A DNA stretch of 64,000 nt, from contig CM055906.1 of the NCBI GenBank assembly GCA_029582155.1, forward strand, positions 12,913,388-12,977,387. The letters run 5' to 3'. Made by a program: the position numbers and the translations under genes. Every line of letters starts with the position of its first letter. Position 1 is the stretch's first letter. This document shows, one piece after another, positions 50,501 to 62,917 of this stretch. The notes below the pieces were generated by a model. The model did no database searches. It was not told the DNA's origin and worked only from the letters and a program-made list of their open reading frames with translations. This DNA is from Panopea generosa (lineage: Eukaryota > Mollusca > Bivalvia > Adapedonta > Hiatellidae).

Positions 50501-53500
50501 ACCACCAAAAATATGTTTTGCACAGCGGTTCATACTTCGAAAAAAGAATGACCTTCATTTGTATGTCAATTTCACTTGCACAAATAACGTCAATCTCCCC
50601 CATACTTTGTAACATACACATTTTGACTTGACAAAATCAATGTTAAATGGTGGTGTACGATATTGATATTTTGCATGCTTAAAGTTTAGATATTGAAAAT
50701 AATCGATGCCAAGTTTTGTTTGGATCGAAACACTAAAAGGCATATTTCTAAATGCGTCCTATTACTTTTGAGACATACCTCGTATGTGTTTATATGGCAA
50801 TACAATATTCTTATACAAATGATATGTCTGATTTTAATGTTTAATCGAAATGAATGATAGTTCCATATATACCTATTGTGTAATTAGGTACAAACCATCA
50901 CAACTGTACGTAATACTAGCTAACCTATGTAAGACTAAATGAACTTCTGTATCTTTGTCAGTGGAAAGTTCGGTCTCAACGCCACTGTTGATTTCTTCAG
51001 TTTTTGCAGGAGATGGAAACGCTGGTCCGTCAAACTTCCTTTTGAATGTATCGTTTAAATGAACGTCGTTCTCATCTACAATAACAGGAAATTGCTTTTA
51101 AGTTATAGAAGTGTATGTATATCAGAAAAATGAATCCTCAGGCACGGTCATGTGTAGTGTCCTTAGGCAAAATACTTAATCTGCGCATGTTTAGTATGGT
51201 TCTATTGGGGAATATTTCGATAGTGATTAGTTTCACAATGGATGTAAAATGAATAGAAATATAGAAAACAAAACAAAATGAAGTGAAAACAGGAGACATC
51301 GTCATCAAACGCACTGTAGCACAGTCGCCAATTAACCAAAGTATTTCCAATACTAATAGCCGGGCTTTACTAAATTTTAATTCGACTTCCTAACTTGGTT
51401 AATATTTATGGTAGTATTGTGTTTATTTTAAGCAACATTTTGACAAGCAGTGTCAACATTATATTGCTATTGTTCGATTTATAAAATTGAGAAAAATTAA
51501 ATAACGTTGAATAAAAAGTAGTCCCTGTCGCGTATGATCATTTTGGCGGTGATCAAAACTGCAAAGTTTGGATACGCCGAAATAAGCAGGGTCATGCCTA
51601 TAGCATAAAGACTGGCTTTAAATGAAACGTCACCATCGGTCTCATTGGACATGGTAATCAATATGTCCATGTGTTGTTTACACAGATAGCGAGGAAACTG
51701 TCCGCGGATAGGGGGCGTATAGAAACGTCTAGGTACAGCAGTATAGTTTAATGTTTGCCTATATACGAGATGTTGCAAACATCTTTGATTTCATTATGTT
51801 TTGCCAATTTACAACTTCAAATGAACAATAAAAGTGTGTTTACGAAAAAGGTACAATTTATTAATTCAAAATAACCTGATGTTGTTCTGTTATTTTATAT
51901 TCCGTAAATTTACAAATATCAAGCACATTTGAAAAAAATATAATAAGCATTAACGTATTTTTGTTCATTCTTAATCAGTTGATGGAAATAAGATTATTTG
52001 TTTATATCATCAACAGTGTTATTTATCTTCATCAGTGTTTATATAATCAACAGTGTTTATATCATCAACAGTGTTATGTATAAGCTATTGTTGTTTTATG
52101 CATACCTATTACAACCACGTGGCATCTACTTTTCCGTTGCATATGTTGTATTCTTCTAGCCAATTTGATTGCCTGGGAATAATGGAATACTTGATTATGT
52201 TAAACAAGCAATATTGCAACATTGTGTAATTAATCATTTATTATAAAACTACAGCATTTTAAATAATAAAATATGAATGGCTTTAGACTTATTTGATATC
52301 TATTTAAATTTAATTGTTTAAAAGAAATATATTTAAAAAAAAAAAAAAACATCATTCCTGATGAGAAACGTAAAATTAACGAACACGTTGGATGTACAAA
52401 TTGATTATACCTTTCTGCATAGCATTAAACAAGAACTGTTTTTCATGGAACTGATTGGCCATAACAAAGGAAATATGTAGAATGTATATATTTATACCTA
52501 GAAAATGAACTTATCAAAAATGTGTTGTAAAACTGAAGCTTATATAACTTTCACATTTCTATTGACAATGTCAATCATTGATGTTGTTCTTATGAAAGGT
52601 TCCTATACCTGATTACAGAATAAACTTATACTCTCTAGCCTCCCCATTAACGTTAAAATAGTATTACACGTTGGAAACCATAAATAGGCTCATAATATAC
52701 ATCATTTAGGAGACAAATCGTGCAGAGGACACAATCACAAAACAACATAATGTGGTTTTAAAAATTTAAGTTTTATGATAAGAACGATGAATCTCAAATG
52801 ATAATGATATTAATAATATTATTATTTTGGATAATATTTTTTATAGAAGGTAAACAAATAATGACCTAATGCTAATAAATAAAAAATCACGGTACAGATC
52901 ATATTTTCAATGTTGTTTCCTACAACATTTACACATTTCAATATAATATTTAGAAATTCAAATATGCAAGTGTAGCTCTAATTGACCTACGACTATCGGT
53001 CCGCCCACTGGCCATGTGACATTGTTTGTCCAAGTCTAAGTAAATATAATGCATTGTTTACTTCAACACCTTTTGCTTGTCTAAGGAAAAGTCAGGGTAT
53101 TAACCAATATCAATCGATGATTGGATTATCAACTTGTTTTAATGGCTGTCTGCATTAGGTCAATTACGACAAATAAATTAGTAATAAATGCTTTTTATCA
53201 TTTATATAAATGTATATTTAAACTGGTTTATACAAATAACAACAAATATCATTGAATAGGTGATTCGAGGAGGTATTTTTATATATCGAAATATAAACGA
53301 ATGAGAACTTGAAGGCTGTCTGATAGATATTGATATAACATTTCAGATAAGTGTGTCACGTCTGTGAACAACAACATTGATTGCACGTGCAAGGCAATTA
53401 CGTATAGCCGCCACACACAACGTGTAAAATTAAATACCTTGTTTCGTTGAACATATCCACTTTTCTGTCCTAACCAAACGTACATCCGGGGAAACCCATC

Positions 53501-56500
53501 CAATATCAAAATGTTCTCAGGCTTCAGGTGCTCTTGCTTTGGAATAACCTAAGTATAACCACAAACATTACTTTCTTGTAAATCTCTAAAGGCACACATT
53601 TTAACTATAAAAGACTTTTATGCAAATAATATGAATGAAATATTGTATACCGCAATTCGCCTGTGTTCGAAAAATTTATTTTATAAATACATTTATCCAG
53701 CAAACATCTTCCCCTAACAGTCGTCCGAATGATAAACTGTATAAAAGCATGAAATATCACAAATATGAAAATATATTTATTAAACTGTTTTAATATAGTA
53801 CTATGATTCAAAATTGTATTTCTATATGAGTAGTCTCTAAAAACAAAATATATTTGGTTCTAGCAATCCAAGTGAGACTTATGTAATGTTTATGCATACT
53901 TTCTGTTCATGCTCTATGTCTGCATGTGTGCCCGAGTGAAATATAATATATGGTTTTACCTGGCACTCGCGAATATTCCGTGTATATCCGTAAATTACTT
54001 TTCGGTGTCCGGACGTAAATATTGACATTACTGTTGCTTAAAAGATACCAATAACATATCAAATCGGCATCATATCGCACTCACGAGAAGGCTTTTAAAC
54101 GCCCAGAAATATTGACGAAGATTAATAAGTATCAATTATAACGTTACAGACACTATAATGCAACATTTAAGATTATATTTAATATTGTTATTGATATTTT
54201 GTTAGTGTAATGCTACTTACACAAGACGCACGGGGGTATTTCCGCCCAGTCAGTACATACATTCTTTTCTCGTATGTCGACGCCCTCGATACGCTGGTTT
54301 TATGTTTCCCTTCAACATATCTACAAAATAAGTTGCATCGCCTTGTTAACAAGTACTTAAACGTGATCTGTGATTTGGTGATTTTGTTACATTGACTGTT
54401 TTGAAATATACGAATAAAGGACTATCGTATGTAACGAGGAAACAGCATCTTATTCGATATGGGACGGATTTGGTGATATATATTAACAAAAGATAAGTAA
54501 TCATTTACTTACACTATGCCATCTGGAAATAAACGAAGGAAAACTGACGATTCGGAGTTCTGGACCTAAGTATGAAACAATAACTATTAGTATGTTACAG
54601 GAAACCACAAGCATGTCTTTTAATATTTACCATATTGCATGTAATTGTATGATATTATTATGCTAATATGTTAAACACCGATATTCTAAAAAGAGTTTTC
54701 ATGTATATAAACGTCTGTTTATTCTACATGTTCTACATATTTTAAGCTATTGATTGTCCTCCGTAGCCGATGGTCTAAGGCGCCGTCTTGGATAATTTTC
54801 CTTTCACTGCTAAGGTTCAAATCCCGCTAGCTGCAAAATATTTATGTGCGAAAGTTTGCCATTTACTTGCGAAAGGATGGTGGTTTTATCAGATGTCTAC
54901 CTGTCAACACTGATTATTGCAACAGGCATCACCGACTTACTTTTTTTAAATATTCTTATTCTTATATAAATACATTGTTATATATATTTGACGTACCTCC
55001 CGTGAGAATGCATGTGCATTCGATATGATTTTGTCCAGTTCATGAGCTTTTTCTTCAACAAGTTTACTATCAATCTGCAGAGAAAACAAGTTTAATTAAA
55101 CGTATATATATTGCCCAGAGCACATGTTTCTCTCAAGGGCTTGTCGGCTTTTATACATACTATAGTGGCATATATCATATCAGTCAGGCTCCTGTTTGCA
55201 AAACATTTCTTGCGTTTTACTTAAATACTAAAGCATTTAAATGAAATTTGACTGGTTACCTATTCTTTAGTTTATCAAGTATTGTTTTCTCCAGAGTCAG
55301 TCTAAATTCTTAGATGATTTTCTTTGATTTTATAAAACATTGAATGGGAACTGAGAACTATAAAAGATACAGTGCACTCCAGGACATAGACAATTTGAGA
55401 AAGATAATAAGATATAAATATATACTACCACGGACTTATCTTTAGATTTTTTTTACAAATACGTAACTGATAACTGTTATTGATTGATAAAAAATATTTT
55501 ACAATAAATGTAGATGGATTGTATTTAAGGTGTAAGAAATTAGATATATGTATGGAATATACAAAAGAAATGCATAATTGAATGTCAGTTGCATTACACC
55601 TTTATTTATGTATGTATGGTCAACTATTTAACAAACTTGTGTTCTCCATCCAAACTCATTTCAAATAATGGTATAGATAAAAAGATATACTCAGACATAA
55701 TTCATTGGAACGGTTAAAATAACATGGTATTGCAATATTTTATTTATATACTGCCCAGGATAAAACATTTTTTGTTCCATTTTAACAAACTTTTTGGACA
55801 AAAATCTATAGAAGAGTGTATGGATATTTGACTGATTAAAACCGTACATATGACAATTTTCCATGCATATGAGATATGGCTTAAACTTCTCTCCAACAAA
55901 CAACATTGCTAATCCGCTATGTATAATGTCACCAGTAACATATTTCAGTCCGTCACGGATAGTATCAAATGCAAAAGTTCAAGTCCTTCACAGGTAATTG
56001 CAATTGTATTGTAATTGTTATTGCTTTGGTGAAAACATTAAATAAATAGTACAATAAACGTGTTTTATTGTTAAAATTATGTAAACATGAAATAGCTTTA
56101 CCTCCGAACATTGGTTCCCCGACCAGTAATGTAACGACCTGTCATTTACCGAGTTGATCTAGAATACAAAAGTGTTAAACTGTTATTTAACGGTGATAAT
56201 CTCCATGCCAAAACGCATATTTTATCACACTGTTCTATTCACGAACCTATCATAATTGATTATTATGTAGCGTGACAACATGGCTCTGTTCTACCACGTA
56301 TACGGTGACATGGCTCTTTTCTACCACGTATACGAAAACACGGCTCTATTCTACCATGCATACGACAACGCGCCTCTATTCTACCACGTATACGACAACA
56401 CGGCTCTATTCTATCACGTATACGACAACACGGCTCTATTCTACCACATGGCTCTATTCTACCACGTATACGACAACACGGCTCAATTCTACCACGTATA

Positions 56501-59500
56501 CGACAACAGGACTCTGTTCTACCACGTATACGACAACATGGCTCTGTTCTACCACGCTTACGACAATACGGCTCTGTTCTACCACGCATACGACAACAAG
56601 GCTCTGTTCTACCACGTATACGACAACACGGCTCTGTTATACCACGCATATGACAACACGGCTCTGTTCTACCACGTGTACGACAACACGGCTCTGTTCT
56701 ACCACGCATACGACAACAAGGCTCTGTTCTACCACGTATATGACAACACGGCTCTGTTATACCACGCATATGACAACACGGCTCTGTTGTACCACGCATA
56801 CGACAACACGGCTCGATTCCATTATGTATACGACAACAGGGCTCTATTCCATTACGCATACGACATCACGGCTCTGTTCTACCACGCATACGACAACACG
56901 GCTCTGTTTTATAACGTATACGACAACACGGCTCTGTTCTACCACGCATTAGACAACACGGCTCTGTTCTACCACGCATACGACAACACGGCTCTGTTTT
57001 ATAACGTATACGACAACACGGCTCTGTTCTACCACGTATACGACAACACGGCTCTGTTCTACCACGCATACGACAACACGGCTCTGTTCTATCACGTATA
57101 CGACAACACGGCTCTGTTCTACCAAGTATAGTATGCAACACGGCTCTGTTCTACTACGTATATGACAAGACGACTCTATTCTACCACGCATACGACAACA
57201 CGGCTCTATTCTACCACGCATACGACAACACGGCTCTGTTCTACCACGTATACGACAACACGGCTCTATTCTACCACGTATACGACAACACGGCTCTATT
57301 CTACCACGTATACGACAACACGGCTCTATTCTACCACGCATACGACAATACGACAACACAGATCTATTCTACCACTTATACGACAACACGGCTCTATTCT
57401 ACCACGTATAGTATGCAACACGGCTCTATTCTACTACGTATACGACAACACGGCTCTATTCTACCACGTATACGACAACACGACTCTATTCTACCACGTA
57501 TACGACAACACGGCTCTATTCTACCACGCATACGACAACACGGTTCTATTCTACCACGTATACGAGACAACACGGCTCTGTTCTACCATGTACTAGGCTC
57601 TGTTCTACCACGTATACGACAACACGGCTCTGTTCTACCACGTACAAGGCTCTGTTCTACCACGCATACGACAACACGGCTCTATTCTGACGTACTAGGC
57701 TCTGTTCTATCACGTATACGACAACAGGACTCTACTCTACCACGTATATGACAAAACGACTCTATTCTACAACGTATGCGATAAAACGACTCTATTCTAC
57801 CACGTATACAACAACACGACTCTGTTTGTACCACGTATACGATAACACGGCTCTGTTCTACCACGCATACGACAACACGGCTCTGTTCTACCACGTATAC
57901 GACAAGACGACTTTGTTCTACCACGTATACGACAAGACGACTCTATTCTACCACGCATACGACAACACAGCTCTATTCTACCACGCATACGACAACACGG
58001 CTCTGTTCTACCACGTATACGACAAGACGACTCTATTCTATCACGTATACGACAAAACGAATCTATTCTACCACGTATACGACAACACGGCTCTGTTCTA
58101 CCACACATACGACAACATGGCTCTATTCTACCGCGTATACGACAACAGGGCTCTGTTCTACCACACATACGAAAACATGGCTCTGTTCTACCACGCATAC
58201 GACAACACTAATCTATTCTACCACGCATACGACAACACGGCTTTGTTCTACCACACAACACGGCTCTATTTTACCACGCATACGACGACACGGCTCTGTT
58301 CTACCACGTATACATCTTAAGGATGGGGACGTCCCTTAATGTGAACTTTTGATAAATCAGATATCGGCATTGCATTTTCACTGTGAATCATAAACATTCA
58401 TCATTCTGATTGTGTTATATATTGAATGAATAGATGGAATTTTATATCGTGTAAACATTCGTATTGTGCATATATTTCAACTACATGACGTTTTAGATCA
58501 TGCCGAATAAACATTGACCAGCTGCAAAATAAACATGTTGGGGCGATCGTTTAAAAATTTAACCACGTGTTTTACAGACTGAGTATTACGGACATAAAAC
58601 AGTTTTCAACTAAAGTGTACGAACTCATGTTTTGAATAGAACTTTCAGATATACCGTATGGTATAACAAATGTTTCTAATATTCAAAACATGAAAACGTT
58701 CGTGTATTCTTCTTGGACAACCTCCACGAAAGAGATTATTTTGGGAACAGTAAATCTTTGTATGAGATACCTGCTATGCTTGCACTAATAGTTCGGTAGA
58801 GTGACTAACTGAGCAGTGATCGGATCAAGTGATTTTTATTAACAGAGTTATTCGTGTGACAAGTATTGACCTTTATTTCTGCAGTTCAAAATTTGCCGGA
58901 TCGTCTACCTCCTGATGCGCAAACCACTTTCTTGGTGTTTACGGCTGGCTATTTATGAATATGTACTTTTGGGATTGTTTAACTGTCAGTATGTTATAAC
59001 TATGTATAAAGACAGATAAAAACCAGGGTCATAACAATTGATTTCATATTCAATGAAATATGGAACTATACAGCTTATATACATATAAGGTATTGAACAA
59101 TACTAATTATAATATGTTAGAGAAATCTCGTTAGCAGCATGTCAGTCCTCCGTTATCATGTGATTACATGTCCAAAGCGGTACATTTGTCTTATAGAAAA
59201 ACACGTATACATATCTAAATGTAATAAGACGAATTTTTAATTGAAAATCGCATTACAGACGGATTTCCGTTTTTTTCCAGTCTGCCAGTAAACCCACAGT
59301 ACCTGCATGTAACATAGGCATGTGTATATTATGTAATGAAACAAAATAAAACATGTAGATTTTATGTATAACTGTGTTTGATTGTTTCATCAAGTGCCTT
59401 CATACATTGTATGTACAACTGTGTCATTATTCCATCGAGTGCCTTCCTACATTGTATGAGCACACAGACGCCGTTAACTACATCCTGACAAATGTAGAGA

Positions 59501-62500
59501 TGACGGAAACCGCGCCACTCTGTACTAAAGAGAAGCCTGCAGATGCAGGTACACTACACATTAGAAATCAGTGTTGTGTTGAAACAGATAATTAATAAAT
59601 AGAATCTAAGGTTCATATTTAAATCTATGTTTAGCAACATCCCCTACCTAGAATCACTTTCTTGAATTTAAGTTAGACTAATCGATATTTCTTTAATATT
59701 ATGTCCCAAGTTTAAACTAGTAGACAGCTTTAGATTCGGTCATCCAAATGTATTTCCTATACAAAAAAAACTTTGTCGGAAGTATTGATAATTATATAAT
59801 CTTGAATCTAAAACTGAATTTAAATGAAGTCGTACATACAATATATCATATTAATAAATATTAGTGTTTAACCTCATTTGCAGACCAATGGAATCGCTTC
59901 AATTGTCAACATTGTGTCGCTCATATTTGTTAAAACAGACTACACAATAATCTAATTATTAAGTTCGTTCTTAATTATTAAAAAGTTTGTCATCACTGCA
60001 CACACGTAAATGACATTGCGCTGATTCCGCCCTTATTCATTTCCGAACGAGTCGTGTACAAAATACAAAGCCGCGGGAGCTATGCTTAGTAACGGCCTTA
60101 GCAATCATCAACTTTCAAACGTCAAATGATGTCAAACTGTCAGTCAAATGACGTTTAACACTAAGCCAGTTAATGTTCATTAAGTAAAAATTTAACTCCC
60201 AGCGGTCGCTCCTTTTTGGGTTTATTAATTGTTAAATTTTACTTAATGAACACTAACTATTTCTTTGAATTATGTTTCCTGTGTATTTGAAATGTATGGT
60301 ATAGCATTGAACTCAGTCCTGTAAAATAATAGCGTGTCTTTAATATTGCCAATGTGCGTCTTGATATTCCAATAATTGTTATTTCACATTGATATTATTG
60401 TTATACTATAGTACCATGGCGTACACAGAAGTCAATATACTGGATATTTGGATAGTCGAGTTTAACTACATATTATTGTATGTCTGATGTTTGCAATTAG
60501 TTAAAAGTACAATGTAACTGTTCTGTTTAAAACTGTTATATTCAAATATAATATACTTACCCGCAAGATAAGATATGCATTGCCTTCGTGAAAGAAGCCA
60601 ATTTCCTGTTCTTCTACAACTGTTAGCTTTAGTGCCTATACGAAAACAAATAATACATGTATGAAATTGTGTTCATTATATGTCTGTTGGTTTATAACCC
60701 ATTACTATGATCACAAGGCGTATGTGCGTGTAGATATATTGGGGTGACCCATAATTATGACCGCAAGGCGTATGTACGTGTAGATATATTGGAGTAACCC
60801 ATAATTATGACCGCAAGGCGTATGTACGTGTAGATATATTGGGGTGACCCATAATTATGACCACAAGGCGTATGTACGTGTAGATATATTGGGGTGACCC
60901 ATAATTATGACCACAAGGCGTATGTACGTGTAGATATATTGGAGTAACCCATGATTATGACCGCAAGGCGTATGTACGTGTAGATATATTGGGGTGACCC
61001 ATAATTATGACCACAAGGCGTATGTACGTGTAGATATATTGGAGTGACCCATAATTATGACCGCAAGGCGTATGTACGTGTAGATATATTGGGGTGACCC
61101 ATAATTATGACCACAAGGCGTATGTACGTGTAGATATATTGGAGTGACCCATAATTATGACCACAAGGCGTATATACGTGTAGATATATTGGGGTAACCC
61201 ATAATTATGACCACAAGGCGTATGCTGCAGCAAATCACGCGCATTACCACAAGACGCAATTTCTTGATATATAATGTAGTAACTCTAAATTACCTTCATA
61301 CGTCGCATACACCTTTTTGTATAATCTGGGAACTGGAAACTATTGCAATTAGGCCCATGAAAGAGCTAACCAAAGTCATGACAATAAAACGTGTGGACTT
61401 GATCATAGATATTGAGCAACTCGAATTGCTGAGCGCGGGATCCAGTTAAAGAAATTCAATAATAAATGTGCGTGTAAGATTATAATTATTTATCACAATA
61501 CTCGATAAAATGGTACATTTGCAATTAGTATAAAATATCACCTCTATCAGGAACGGACATAAATCGGCCATATTAGTTTCCGTCAGTCATGTCTAAACGT
61601 CTCAAAATAATGTCAGTTTACTATGACAAATCAACGTTATTTTTATATTACGATAAATCGGACAGTAATTCGGCATTTTAAGTATGAGAACCGAGTTATA
61701 CGGAAAATACCGAGCGATGAATCGGAAGTGACATTACACTAAGATAATATCAAAAATACTTCATGGGTTTATTACACTACTGCAACGTGAATAATGTGAT
61801 AAGTTTGTGTATAAACTCTACAGCACGAAGTTGTCTCCTTCTGCCTTTAGCATTCCAATATTTTATTAACAGTATTGGCGTGGTGTCAGCTGTATAATGG
61901 ACATTCAAGACACTGGCTGCATCATTATGGACATATAAGTAGATCAGATAATCATTGTAAGTTTGATATCGAATTCAGATTAACATGTCTTATAGAATAT
62001 AGTGAACATATCTAATTATCTAATCTGGCGTTCCGTCAATCAAGTAAAATGTGCGGAGGCATAGAATGAGGAGATACCCGGTAATGGTTAAGTACCTCGA
62101 CTTTGTGGTATACTTGACATTCCTTTGTATGAATTAAGTTATCGTTCATGGACTTACGAATTGGATTGGTTGGTCTTTTATAAAGGGGCTTAATGCCATG
62201 TTCAACACAGTACATGTCATGTATCACATCCGGCCGTATTGGTGGAAGAATACCACAGAATGGATGTGAGTAGAATTACTGTCCATCTGCACCGCAAGTA
62301 ACTGACAAACTTTCTCATATAAAGTATTTTGACGGGTCTAAGCTTGTTAAAAGAAGTAGGATATTTTAGATGAAGTGGAACATAATTTGAAAACTTTATA
62401 AATATCACCATTGTACCTGGACACGCCAGACCGTCAATCCAGTTCTGTAAAGTTGCACGTCCAGAAATGCCGGCTCCATATTCTTCAGGGCGTTAGGTGT

Positions 62501-62883
62501 CGGACTACGGGCTCCTTCTCTAATAGAACTGACGTGTGTGCTCCGGCTTAGAGCACTTGTTAAACCATCCCTGAATGGGTATAAACATATATTAAAACAC
62601 GATAATTGAATAAATAAAAAAAGAAAACACTTATTAATAAGGTTTGTCACATAGTTACATATACTTTGCGCAGACAACGGTCAAACGAAAATGAATAAAG
62701 AACTGTTTTATTAACGACAATGAAAACACTCAAATAAAACAGATATAATAAACGTATCAATTATATACCAAACCAATTAATTTTAAACAGCTTTAAAGTG
62801 GCTAAAATAACTCTTAAACAATTGAATATTGATTGATTGATTGATAGATTAATTTGTTGATTGATTGATTGATTGATTGTTTG

Positions 62884-62917
<34 letters not shown>

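Noticed and set aside
54752..55028. Plus-strand 60-codon frame at 54846-55028
   Set aside because: It overlaps a SINE and the antisense of villin-like exon V4.
56272..58320. Long frames of 112 to 283 codons on both strands (YDNTALFYHV and STTYTTTRL-like repeats)
   Set aside because: They follow from a 30-bp unit divisible by 3; several frames are open at once and the array is inside an intron of a supported gene.
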